64,000 bases of DNA from the NCBI RefSeq assembly GCF_900114565.1, contig NZ_FOTM01000010.1, positions 62,001-126,000 of the forward strand. The letters are read 5' to 3'. Position 1 is the first letter of the stretch, and every line of letters starts with the position of its first letter. Below are positions 32,991-40,591 of this stretch, in pieces. Made by a program: the position numbers and the translations under genes. The notes under the pieces were generated by a model, which was not told where the DNA came from, did no database searches, and saw only the letters and a program-made list of their open reading frames with translations. Source of the DNA: Leifsonia sp. CL147. Its GTDB lineage: Bacteria; Actinomycetota; Actinomycetes; Actinomycetales; Microbacteriaceae.

Positions 32991-33020
32991 TTGACATAGA
33001 GAATCCCGCGTCCGTATTCT
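32991..33020 (+). promoter_or_regulatory. Near-consensus sigma-A promoter
   Basis: TTGACA (32991-32996), an 18-bp spacer, and TATTCT (33015-33020), preceded by an A/T-rich UP-like stretch (TCTAAAAAAGTATTTC). It drives the 18-residue leader ORF and the flavoprotein reductase. Confidence 0.8.
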
Positions 33021-33043
33021 CGGCATAGACCGAGGAGGAGCTC

Positions 33044-33100
33044 ATGTCACGGACGATGGATACCCCTGCAGCCTTCACCGCTGGGGGTGCAGAGCGATGA
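33044..33100 (+). CDS. 18-residue leader ORF before the flavoprotein reductase
   Basis: An ATG at 33044 behind a very strong AGGAGGAG site encodes MSRTMDTPAAFTAGGAER. Its TGA overlaps the reductase ATG (ATGA). The reductase has only weak Shine-Dalgarno sequence of its own, so its translation likely depends on the leader. No run of one amino acid suggests classical attenuation. Confidence 0.55.
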   Translation: MSRTMDTPAAFTAGGAER

Positions 33101-34344
33101 ACGCGATCTCCGACATCGCCATCGTCGGCGCGGCCCTGGCCGGCGCGACGGCGGCGAAGACGCTGCGCGACGAGGGGTATGACGGGCGCATCCACCTCTT
33201 CGGCGCCGAGCGGCACGCACCGTACATCCGGCCGCCGCTGTCCAAGGGCTATCTCGCGGGGAGCGACGACCGGGCGAGCATCGACGTCCTCGACGCCTCG
33301 TGGTACCTCGATAACAACGTGGACCTCCACCTCGGGACCCGGGTCTCCGACCTCGACCCGAGCGGCTCGGTCACCACCGACGACGGCACCCGGTACCGCT
33401 TCGACCGGGCCCTGCTGGCGACCGGCTCGACACCCCGCAGGCTCCCGATACCCGGAGCCGACCTCGACGGCGTCGTCTCCCTCCGCACGGTGGACGACAG
33501 CGACCGCCTCCGCGACACCCTCCAGCGCGGCGGCCGGCGGATCGTCCTGATCGGCTCCGGCTGGATCGGCATGGAGGTCGCCGCGACCGCCCGCACGCTC
33601 GGCAACGAGGTCACCATCCTGGAACGCGATCCGGTCCCGCTCGCCGCTGCCCTCGGCGACGAGCTGGGGCGCTTCTTCGCCCGGCTGCACGCCGAGCACG
33701 ACGTGCGCATCCGGACCTCGGTGGCGGTGGAGAGCATCGTCGGCGAGAACGGCCATGCCACCGGCGTCCGGCTCGCGGACGGCGAGACCTTCCCGGCGGA
33801 TCTGGTCGTGATCGGCGTCGGCGCCGTCCCGCTCATCGAGCTGGCCGAGCGCGCCGGGCTGGACACGGGCGACGGCGTCCTGGTGGATGCCTCCCTCCGG
33901 ACGAGCGCACCCGCCGTCTTCGCCGCCGGCGACATCGCGGGGGCCGTCCATCCGCTGATCGACCGGCGCATCCGCAGCGAGCACTGGGCCAACGCCATCG
34001 ACGGCGGTACCACCGCAGCCCGCGCGATGCTCGGCCGGCCGGTGACCCACGACGCCATCCCCTACTTCTACACCGACCAGTTCGACCTCGGGATGGAGTA
34101 CGCCGGCTTCGCGCCGCTCACGCGCGACGCGGAGCTTGTCTACCGCGGCGACCCCGCCTCCGGAGAGTTCATCGCGTTCTGGCTTCGCGAGGGACGGGTG
34201 GTCGCGGGGATGAACGTCAACATCTGGGACGTCAACGACGACATCAAGGCGCTCGTCCGGTCGGGCGAGGTCGTGTCGCTGGATGCGCTGCGCGACCCGA
34301 ACGTGCCGCTCGACTCTCTCGCCGCATCCACGAGCGCACGCTGA
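33097..34344 (+). CDS. NAD(P)H:ferredoxin/rubredoxin reductase-like flavoprotein
   Basis: A 415-residue two-dinucleotide-binding flavoprotein. The FAD site is IVGAALAGATAAKTLRDEGYDG (in pieces: IVGAALAGATAA, KTLRDEGYDG), the NAD site LIGSGWIGMEVAATARTLGNEVTILER, and the FAD-binding SAPAVFAAGDIA. A C-terminal reductase domain contains YFYTDQFDLGMEYAGF and FWLREGRVVAGMNVN. This is the BphA4/rhodocoxin-reductase type, which feeds electrons to a ferredoxin or P450. No ferredoxin or P450 lies in the window. It is translationally coupled to an 18-residue leader ORF behind a strong promoter. Confidence 0.87.
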   Translation: MNAISDIAIVGAALAGATAAKTLRDEGYDGRIHLFGAERHAPYIRPPLSKGYLAGSDDRASIDVLDASWYLDNNVDLHLGTRVSDLDPSGSVTTDDGTRYRFDRALLATGSTPRRLPIPGADLDGVVSLRTVDDSDRLRDTLQRGGRRIVLIGSGWIGMEVAATARTLGNEVTILERDPVPLAAALGDELGRFFARLHAEHDVRIRTSVAVESIVGENGHATGVRLADGETFPADLVVIGVGAVPLIELAERAGLDTGDGVLVDASLRTSAPAVFAAGDIAGAVHPLIDRRIRSEHWANAIDGGTTAARAMLGRPVTHDAIPYFYTDQFDLGMEYAGFAPLTRDAELVYRGDPASGEFIAFWLREGRVVAGMNVNIWDVNDDIKALVRSGEVVSLDALRDPNVPLDSLAASTSAR

Positions 34345-34523
34345 CCGCAGCTCGCGCGCCCACCGGTCGGACTGCGACCCTACCCGTGATGTGCGCCTCC
34401 GGCGACACGGACCGGGCGGACCGCTTGTGGCCACGCGCGCGCACTCCTATCGTTGCCTGTGTTACGGCACGGCGACTCCGAGGCGACCTGCCTCCGCGTG
34501 CCGGCGGGAGGTGGGAGCACGTG

Positions 34524-34952
34524 ATGGATGAGACCACTCAGATGATGTCGATGATGAGCGAGTCGGCCCAGGGGCCGATGGCGGGCATGGACATGGCGAT
34601 GATGCAGCGATGTATCGAGGCGTGTGCGGCGTGCGAGCAGGCGTGCACGATGTGCGCGGGCTCCATGTCGATGGAGGGCATGTCGGGCTCGGCGATGTGC
34701 ATGAGCTGCGCGGACATGTGCAACACGATGATGCGGATGATGCTGCGTCCGATGCCGACCAGCGAGCGGGACATGGCGGCGATGATGTCGATGCTCCAGG
34801 CGACGTCGGCGATGTGCCGCGCCTGCGGAGACGACTGCACGGGCATGGGCGACTCGAGCGCATCGGCGAAGATGTGCGCTCAGGTCTGCATGAACTGTGC
34901 GGACGCGTGCGACGCGATGATGGCGTCGATGAAGCCCATGATGGCCTCATAG
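34524..34952 (+). CDS. csp: Met/Cys-rich four-helix copper-storage protein (Csp-like)
   Basis: A 142-residue protein with about 35 Met and 15 Cys. The Cys pattern (CIEACAACEQACTMC, CMSCADMC, CRACGDDC, CAQVCMNCADAC) is that of the DUF326/Csp four-helix bundle, whose core lines many Cu(I) ions. No signal peptide is visible, so a cytosolic Csp3-type store is likely. MMSMMSESAQ and GMDMAMM at the start and the Met-rich segment around residues 50-85 add further soft-metal ligands. The ATG at 34524 has GGAGGTGGGAG upstream; a GTG three bases earlier is possible. It is a single gene followed by a terminator. Confidence 0.88.
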   Translation: MDETTQMMSMMSESAQGPMAGMDMAMMQRCIEACAACEQACTMCAGSMSMEGMSGSAMCMSCADMCNTMMRMMLRPMPTSERDMAAMMSMLQATSAMCRACGDDCTGMGDSSASAKMCAQVCMNCADACDAMMASMKPMMAS

Positions 34953-34967
34953 CCCTCGCTACGATTC

Positions 34968-34994
34968 GAACGCCCGGCGAGACGCTGGGCGTTC
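34968..34994. terminator. Terminator hairpin after csp
   Basis: GAACGCCC (34968-34975) pairs with GGGCGTTC (34987-34994). One G-T and three further pairs leave an AGA loop, a 12-bp stem. It lies between the convergent stops at 34952 and 35033 and may serve both genes. Confidence 0.8.
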
Positions 34995-35032
34995 CGTCGT
35001 GTCAGGAGGTCACGACGTCAGGAACCCGGGGT

Positions 35033-35368
35033 TCAGGCGCGCCCGACGCGGACGTTGAGGAGTTCGTCGCCGGCGGCGAGGACGCCGTAGACGGCGTGCA
35101 CCGCCACGGGGGAGCCGGGCTCCAGCACCTCGCGCAGGTCGTCGAAGTGCCAGCAGTGGAGGCTGTCGCCGTCGAGGTCGGAGAGCTCGATCCAGCCGTC
35201 CGCTTTCGCAGCGACGACGAAGGCGTCGACCCAGTTCGACGGGGTGGCCAGCGCCGCGCGGCGGGCGATGGGGTGCAGTGCGTAGCCGTCGTCGAACATC
35301 TCCGCACCCTGCCCGGAAGCGGCCCGGAGCAGGGCGTCCTTCGCGGTGGGGCTGGGCTGACGGGTCAC
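35033..35368 (-). CDS. Hypothetical protein, 111 residues
   Basis: A soluble 111-residue protein starting at a GTG (35368) with AGAAGGA seven bases upstream. Its C-terminal half WIELSDLDGDSLHCWHFDDLREVLEPGSPVAVHAVYGVLAAG looks like a small beta-barrel with the pattern of a regulatory or ligand-binding module. There is no known family I can name, and no signal peptide or membrane segment. It is divergent from the LacI-type regulator with about 210 bp between starts. Confidence 0.6.
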   Translation of the reverse strand: MTRQPSPTAKDALLRAASGQGAEMFDDGYALHPIARRAALATPSNWVDAFVVAAKADGWIELSDLDGDSLHCWHFDDLREVLEPGSPVAVHAVYGVLAAGDELLNVRVGRA

Positions 35369-35518
35369 GATGTTCCTTCTCACGGTGTCGAGGGGCTGCG
35401 CGGGATGCGCGGTGTGTATCGAGGATAAGGACCATCGACATCCCGAGTCACGCGGAGCGTCACACGGTGAAACATGCCCGGGCGAGTGCCGTCCCGCGTG
35501 GCGGGCGATGCGGTGGTC

Positions 35519-35530
35519 TGCAACGTTGTA
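35519..35530. promoter_or_regulatory. LacI-type operator before the regulator gene
   Basis: TGCAACGTTGTA has the palindromic core CAACGTTG (35521-35528). Matching sites CAACGTTT and TAACGTTG occur before the ABC importer genes, suggesting autoregulation plus control of the transporter. Confidence 0.7.
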
Positions 35531-35581
35531 GTATTTGCGCAGGTCTCGCACGGACAAGCCGGCGAGGGGGAGGGGCCCGGC

Positions 35582-36619
35582 ATGGCGGTCACCCTGCACG
35601 ACGTCGCGCGAGCGGCCTCCGTATCGATCAAGACCGTGTCGAATGTCATCAACGACTATCCGTACATCCGGGATGACACCAAAGCGCGTGTGCTCGCGGC
35701 GATCGCGGAGCTCGGCTATCAGCCCAATCTGACGGCGCGTGGTCTTCGGTCCGGTCGTACCGGAGCGATCAGCCTGATCATCCCCGACCTGAAGAACGCC
35801 TACTTCGCCGAGCTGGCCGACGCTGTGATGAGGCACGCGGCCAGCCACGATCTGGTCGTGATGATCGAGCAGAGCGCCGGCCGGAGAGAGCAGGAGCTGG
35901 AGGTCCTGCACGGTCCTCGCATGCGGATGGTCGACGGGATCCTGTTCAGCGTGCTCGCGCTGGGGCAGGAGGATGCCGCCCACCTCGACATCCCCACTCC
36001 CCTCGTGCTTCTGGGCGAGCGGATCTTCAATGGACCCGCCGACCACGTGACCATGCAGAACGTCGCCGCAGCGCGAGCGGCGACGGAGCACCTCCTCGCG
36101 CTCGGTCGCCGGCGCATTCTCGCCTTCGGTGCGCACGAGAACGAAGTCGTCGGGTCCGCCGGACTGCGACTCGCGGGCTATCGCGAGGCACTCGCGGCCG
36201 CCGGTGTGCCGTACCGGGACGAGCTGGTCGTCCCGGTCGGCCATTGGCATCGGCGGACGGGCGCCGAGGCCATGGACGCCGTGCTGGCCGGCGGGGTGAC
36301 GTTCGACGGGGTCGTGGCCTTCAACGACGTGATCGCGCTCGGCGCCATGCGCGTCCTGCAGGAGAACGGGTTCCGCATCCCGGACGATGTCGCGATGATC
36401 GGCTTCGACGACATCGACGAGACCCGGTACTCCGTGCCGTCCCTCTCGACGGTCGACCCGGGACGCGAGGAGATCGCAGAGACCGCCGTCCGCCTGCTGG
36501 TGGAGCGGATCGCCGGGAAGAAGCGGTCGGATCCTCCCCAGGAGATCGACGTGCCGTTCCGCCTGGTCGTGCGCGAGTCGAGCGTCCTGCGCTCGGCGGT
36601 CGCCTCCGTCCCGGCCTGA
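35582..36619 (+). CDS. LacI-family regulator of the sugar importer
   Basis: A 345-residue repressor. Its N-terminal HTH reads VTLHDVARAASVSIKTVSNVINDYPYI with the hinge helix LTARGLRSGRTG, followed by the periplasmic-binding-protein-like sensor domain (ISLIIPDLKNAYFAELADAV, FDGVVAFNDVIALGAMRVLQENGFRIPDDVAMIGFDDI). It probably binds CAACGTTG-type palindromes found at its own promoter and at the importer promoter, releasing them when its sugar is present. The start at 35582 (ATG) gives the standard LacI N-terminus. Confidence 0.9.
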   Translation: MAVTLHDVARAASVSIKTVSNVINDYPYIRDDTKARVLAAIAELGYQPNLTARGLRSGRTGAISLIIPDLKNAYFAELADAVMRHAASHDLVVMIEQSAGRREQELEVLHGPRMRMVDGILFSVLALGQEDAAHLDIPTPLVLLGERIFNGPADHVTMQNVAAARAATEHLLALGRRRILAFGAHENEVVGSAGLRLAGYREALAAAGVPYRDELVVPVGHWHRRTGAEAMDAVLAGGVTFDGVVAFNDVIALGAMRVLQENGFRIPDDVAMIGFDDIDETRYSVPSLSTVDPGREEIAETAVRLLVERIAGKKRSDPPQEIDVPFRLVVRESSVLRSAVASVPA

Positions 36620-36640
36620 GCACCCGCCGGGGAAGCGTGC

Positions 36641-36698
36641 TTGACACTTCTCGGCATCCCCCGCCACAATGTTCCTACAACGTTTTCCTATAACGTTG
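36641..36698 (+). promoter_or_regulatory. Promoter and two LacI operators for the importer operon
   Basis: -35 TTGACA (36641-36646), an 18-bp spacer, and -10 CACAAT (36665-36670). CAACGTTT (36678-36685) and TAACGTTG (36691-36698) follow, centred 13 bp apart. Binding at the start site should block transcription. Confidence 0.72.
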
Positions 36699-36734
36699 GA
36701 GAAACGAAGAAATCAGGATCAAGGAGGATCCAGC

Positions 36735-36788
36735 ATGACCGTTCCGGGCAGCCGCATTCTCCCTTCCTTCATCGACTCGAAGCACTGA
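36735..36788 (+). CDS. 17-residue leader ORF before the solute-binding protein
   Basis: A strong AAGGAGGA site precedes an ATG at 36735 encoding MTVPGSRILPSFIDSKH, ending ten bases before the lipoprotein start at 36799. It lies downstream of the promoter, so it should be translated. It may couple or tune translation of the binding protein; conservation is unknown. Confidence 0.5.
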   Translation: MTVPGSRILPSFIDSKH

Positions 36789-36798
36789 AGGGAACACA

Positions 36799-38163
36799 GT
36801 GAAAAAGAACCGGATGGCACTCGTCGCCACCGTTGCGGCGATGGCGCTGGCCGCGACGCTCGCCGGCTGCAGCCAGGGCGGCGGATCCGACGCCCAGGGC
36901 GCGAGCAACCCCAAGCTCACGAACTGCACGAACAAGATGATGAACGACGCGCCTCAGGTCTCGGTCTGGGCCTGGTACCCGAACATGGCGAAGGTTGTGG
37001 ACAACTTCAACCGGGCGCACAAGGACGTGCAGGTCTGCTGGACCGTCGCGGGCCAGGGCGGACCCGAGTACGCGAAGTTCCAGACCGCGATCTCGGCGGG
37101 CAAGGGCGCACCGGATGTCATCATGCTCGAGGCCGACCAGCTGACCGGATTCGAGATCCAGAAGGCTCTCGTCGACCTGGCGCCGTATGGTGCGAACGAC
37201 GTGAAGAAGAACTTCTCCGACGGCGCCTGGAAGGACGTCTCCCAGGGCTCGTCCGTCTACGCGATCCCAGTCGACGGCGGCCCGATGGCGATGATCTACC
37301 GCAAGGACATCTTCACCAAGTACGGCATCACGCCGCCGACCACCTGGGCGGAGTACGCGCAGGCGGCCGAGAAGGTCAAGGCCGCCGGTGGTCCGCTCTT
37401 CGGTGACCTGGGCAGCAACGTGCCTGCGGCGATCACTGCGCTGATGGCGCAGAAGGGCGCCGTGCCGTTCACCTACAACCTGCAGGACCCGAAGAACATC
37501 TCCATCAACCTGGACAGCCAGCCCGCGAAGGATGTGCTCGACTACTGGGCCGGCCTGGTGAAGAAGGGAGTGGTCGGCACTCAGGACCAGTTCACCACCG
37601 ACTACATCGCGGGCGTCGTCGGCGGCAAGTACGCCACCTACGTCTCGGCCGCCTGGGCACCGGGGTACCTCACCGGCGCAGGCGTCGGAAAGGGCTCGGA
37701 GAAGGGCTCCTTCGCCGTAGCGCCGCTCCCGCAGTGGAACGCCGGTGACCAGGTCTCGGTCAACTGGGGCGGATCGACCTTCGCCGTCACCTCCCAGGCG
37801 ACGAACAAGAAGCTCGCCGCCGAGGTGGCGAAGGGGATCTACGCGGACGACGCATCGCTGACGGACGGCTGGAAGACCCAGACGATCTTCCCGCTCAACC
37901 AGGGCGTGCTGAAGTCGGACGCGTTCATCAACAACCCGGTGGACTTCTTCAACGGCCAGACCGCGAACAAGGACATCTACATCCCCGCCGAGAACAACTA
38001 CAAGGGTTTCGACTACAGCCCGTTCTCCGTTTACTACTACGCGCAGTTGCAGGCGGAGATCGTGAAGATCAACGCCGGCAAGATCAGCGGCTCGCAAGCG
38101 GCCACCGATCTCCAGGCCACCATGGTGAAGTACGCCAAGAGCCAGGGCTTCACCGTCAAGTAA
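36799..38163 (+). CDS. Sugar ABC transporter solute-binding lipoprotein
   Basis: A 454-residue family-1 extracellular binding protein. It has a lipoprotein signal with lipobox LAGC (Cys about residue 24), then mature sequence with VSVWAWYPNMAKVVDNFNRAHKDVQVCW and GKGAPDVIMLEADQLTGFEI. GVVGGKYATYVSAAWAPGYL and aromatic residues in the cleft fit oligosaccharide binding. It is the first gene of a binding protein plus two permeases operon without an ATPase. Actinobacteria often energise such importers with a shared MsiK-type ATPase. The substrate cannot be read, and no glycosidase is adjacent. Confidence 0.88.
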   Translation: MKKNRMALVATVAAMALAATLAGCSQGGGSDAQGASNPKLTNCTNKMMNDAPQVSVWAWYPNMAKVVDNFNRAHKDVQVCWTVAGQGGPEYAKFQTAISAGKGAPDVIMLEADQLTGFEIQKALVDLAPYGANDVKKNFSDGAWKDVSQGSSVYAIPVDGGPMAMIYRKDIFTKYGITPPTTWAEYAQAAEKVKAAGGPLFGDLGSNVPAAITALMAQKGAVPFTYNLQDPKNISINLDSQPAKDVLDYWAGLVKKGVVGTQDQFTTDYIAGVVGGKYATYVSAAWAPGYLTGAGVGKGSEKGSFAVAPLPQWNAGDQVSVNWGGSTFAVTSQATNKKLAAEVAKGIYADDASLTDGWKTQTIFPLNQGVLKSDAFINNPVDFFNGQTANKDIYIPAENNYKGFDYSPFSVYYYAQLQAEIVKINAGKISGSQAATDLQATMVKYAKSQGFTVK

Positions 38164-38244
38164 TCCCTTCCGGGGCGGGATGCGATGGTACTTCCCTTGC
38201 ATCCCGTCCCGGGAACCGACCCCCACGACATCCAGGGAGAGACC

Positions 38245-39210
38245 ATGGCCCCCGTCGGGTCCACGACCACGACCGCATCCCCACCGCGCACCGCTGCGCG
38301 ACCGTCGCTCGCACGCTCCGGCAGCGCGAAGATGCTGGCCCGCCGCGGGCGGACCGGCTGGATCTTCATCGCGCCGTTCGCGGCCGTGTTCGTGCTCTTC
38401 CTCGTCGCGCCTCTCGCGTACGCCTTCTATCTCAGCCTCTTCACCAAGGGGCTGGCGACGGGAACGGTGTTCTCGGGCATCGACAACTACGTGAAGGCGT
38501 TCACCGATCCGTCGTTCCTGAACGGCGTGTGGTTCGTCGTCCGCTTCTCGATCGTGCTGATCCCGGTCCAGATGCTCGTCTCGCTGGCGGCCGCGCTCGT
38601 CCTCGACGCGCTCACGACCCGGCTGGCCCGGTTCTCGCGCCTGATGATCTTCCTGCCGTACGCGATTCCGGCGGTGATCGGCGCGCTGATGTGGGGCTTC
38701 CTCTACAGCCCGACGTTCGGTCCGCTCCAGCAGCTGTTCTCCCTGTTCAACGCGCAGGCGCCGTTCCTCCTCAGCCAGGGGAACGTGTTCGCCGGGCTGT
38801 TGAACGTCGTCACCTGGCAGTGGGCCGGGTACTACATGATCATCATCTACGCGGCGCTCCAGGGCATCGATCCCTCGATCTACGAGGCCGCGAAACTCGA
38901 CGGCGCCAACTGGTGGCAGGTGGCGCTTCGCGTCAAGATCCCGCTGGTCGCCTCGGCGCTCGTCCTCATCCTCGTCTTCGCCCTCATCGGGACGCTGCAG
39001 TTCTTCACCGAGCCGCAGGTGCTGGCACCGGTGGCCAACGGGACGATCACTCCCGACTTCACGCCGAACATCTACGCGTTCAACCTGGCCTTCTCGTACG
39101 CCCAGTTCAACTACGCGTCGGCGATCTCGTTCGCTCTCGGGATCGTGGTGTTCATCGCCGTGTACATCTTCATGTTCGCCACTCGCAAGCGGGGGAGCCT
39201 CCTCAAATGA
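38245..39210 (+). CDS. Sugar ABC transporter permease (MalF-type)
   Basis: A 321-residue inner-membrane permease with six hydrophobic segments. The EAA loop, which contacts the ATPase, is YEAAKLDGANWWQVALRVKIPL. The ATG at 38245 follows GGGAGAG; an earlier in-frame ATG at 38185 adds residues without hydrophobic character. It is followed by its partner permease with a 4-bp overlap. Confidence 0.88.
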   Translation: MAPVGSTTTTASPPRTAARPSLARSGSAKMLARRGRTGWIFIAPFAAVFVLFLVAPLAYAFYLSLFTKGLATGTVFSGIDNYVKAFTDPSFLNGVWFVVRFSIVLIPVQMLVSLAAALVLDALTTRLARFSRLMIFLPYAIPAVIGALMWGFLYSPTFGPLQQLFSLFNAQAPFLLSQGNVFAGLLNVVTWQWAGYYMIIIYAALQGIDPSIYEAAKLDGANWWQVALRVKIPLVASALVLILVFALIGTLQFFTEPQVLAPVANGTITPDFTPNIYAFNLAFSYAQFNYASAISFALGIVVFIAVYIFMFATRKRGSLLK

Positions 39211-40124
39211 CCGAAATCCTCGAGAAGACGGCCCGTCCGGTCGACGCCGGGCGCTCGGCGCCGCTGCGGACGGCCCGTAAGCCCCGGAACATCATCGCGC
39301 ACCTGTTCCTCGTCGTGCTGGTGATCTACTTCCTGGTCCCGGTCTGGTGGCTGCTGGTCGCGAGCACCAAGAACGCGCCCGACCTGTTCGCCGGCACGGG
39401 AGCGCTCTGGTTCGGCAAGGACTTCAATCTCTTCGCGAACCTCGCCGACCTGTTCACCTACAACGGCGGCGAGTACCTCCAGTGGCTGGGCAACTCGGTC
39501 CTGTACGCGGTGAGCGGAGGCGTCGGGGCGACTGTGATCGCCGTCCTGGCCGGCTACGGCTTCGCCAAGTACCGGTTCCGCGGGCGCAACTTCACCTTCG
39601 CGCTGCTGCTCGGCTCCGTCATGGTCCCGTTGACCGCTCTCGTCATCCCGACGTTCGTGCTGCTGTCGAACCTGGGCCTCACGGACACGATCTGGGCGGT
39701 GATCCTGCCGTCGTTGCTCAGCCCGTTCGGCGTCTATCTGATGCGCGTGTACATCGCCGACGCTGTTCCGGACGAGCTGCTGGACGCCTCGCGCGTCGAC
39801 GGCGCCGGGGAGTTCCGCACGTTCTTCACCGTCGCCCTGCCGCTGATGCGTCCCGCCCTCATCACCGTGCTGCTGCTGTCGATCGTCGGGACGTGGAACA
39901 ACTACTTCCTCCCGCTGGCGATGCTCTCCACCTCCAAGCTCTACCCGATCACCGTCGGGCTCGGCCTCTGGTCGCAGCTCGCCTCGTCGAACAACGGAGG
40001 CTCGCATTCGCTCTGGAGCTTGATCATCGTGGGCGCGCTCGTGTCGATCATCCCGTTGATCGTCGCCTTCCTCACCCTGCAGAAGTACTGGCAGGGCGGG
40101 CTCTCGCTCGGCAGCCTCAAGTAA
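39207..40124 (+). CDS. Sugar ABC transporter permease (MalG-type)
   Basis: A 305-residue permease with six hydrophobic segments. Its EAA-type loop reads DELLDASRVDGAGEFRTFFTVALPLMRPAL, and GTWNNYFLPLAML is typical of the MalG branch. The start overlaps the upstream permease stop (ATGA), ensuring balanced synthesis. No ATP-binding subunit or hydrolase follows; the next gene is the convergent arsR-like regulator, 18 bp away. Confidence 0.88.
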   Translation: MTEILEKTARPVDAGRSAPLRTARKPRNIIAHLFLVVLVIYFLVPVWWLLVASTKNAPDLFAGTGALWFGKDFNLFANLADLFTYNGGEYLQWLGNSVLYAVSGGVGATVIAVLAGYGFAKYRFRGRNFTFALLLGSVMVPLTALVIPTFVLLSNLGLTDTIWAVILPSLLSPFGVYLMRVYIADAVPDELLDASRVDGAGEFRTFFTVALPLMRPALITVLLLSIVGTWNNYFLPLAMLSTSKLYPITVGLGLWSQLASSNNGGSHSLWSLIIVGALVSIIPLIVAFLTLQKYWQGGLSLGSLK

Positions 40125-40142
40125 CCCGCGCGCGCTGACTTC

Positions 40143-40508
40143 TCAGGCCCTGGATGCGGTCGCGGTGGCGAGGAGCGCGGCGACGCGGTCGAGGCTGCCG
40201 GGGACGAGCGCGTAGTAGGCCCAGGTGCCCCGCTTGGAGCGGGTGAGATAGCCGGCGTCCATCAGGATCTTCAGGTGGTGCGAGACCGTGGGCTGGCTGA
40301 GACCGATCGGTTCGGTCAGGTCGCAGACGCACGCTTCGTCGCCCCCGGAGGCGGCGACGATCGAGAGCAGGCGGAGACGGGTCGGGTCGCCCAGCGCCTT
40401 GAACGCGAGGGCCATCGACGCGGCGTCGTCGGCGGTGAGCACGTCCTGGGTGAGGGGTGTGCAGCAGGAGCCGACCGGAGTGAGGGGGAGTGCTTCCGGA
40501 GTGCTCAT
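40143..40508 (-). CDS. arsR: ArsR-family metalloid-responsive repressor
   Basis: A 121-residue winged-helix repressor: FKALGDPTRLRLLSIVAA, the metalloid-site-like DEACVCDLTEPIGLSQPTVSHHLKIL, and a C-terminal dimer strand. The Cys residues in EACVC and the SCC near residue 15 fit As(III)/Sb(III) sensing. It is divergent from the ArsO-like flavoprotein. TAGGAT (40515-40520 on this strand) ends six bases before the ATG, so the mRNA is probably leaderless and autorepression would act on that -10. Confidence 0.87.
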   Translation of the reverse strand: MSTPEALPLTPVGSCCTPLTQDVLTADDAASMALAFKALGDPTRLRLLSIVAASGGDEACVCDLTEPIGLSQPTVSHHLKILMDAGYLTRSKRGTWAYYALVPGSLDRVAALLATATASRA

Positions 40509-40514
40509 GGATTC

Positions 40515-40571
40515 ATCCTAGCGTCTATATTGACAAACTTCGATGGACGGAGGCAGACTCCATTCATCGAA
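40515..40571. promoter_or_regulatory. Divergent arsR promoter region with inverted repeat
   Basis: It contains the minus-strand -10 TAGGAT (40515-40520), TTGACA on the plus strand (40530-40535), and an inverted pair TTCGATG (40539-40545) / CATCGAA (40565-40571). The inverted pair is a plausible ArsR operator. Confidence 0.6.
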
Positions 40572-40591
40572 GAACCTCAATGGAGGATGCG

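Noticed and set aside
33097-34344. Arsenic or mercury reductase
   Set aside because: The dithiol Cys pair near the FAD motif is missing; the C-terminal domain is of the ferredoxin-reductase type.
34345-34523. Additional small gene upstream of csp
   Set aside because: Open frames here have no ribosome site or similarity; the csp start at 34524 has the only convincing one.
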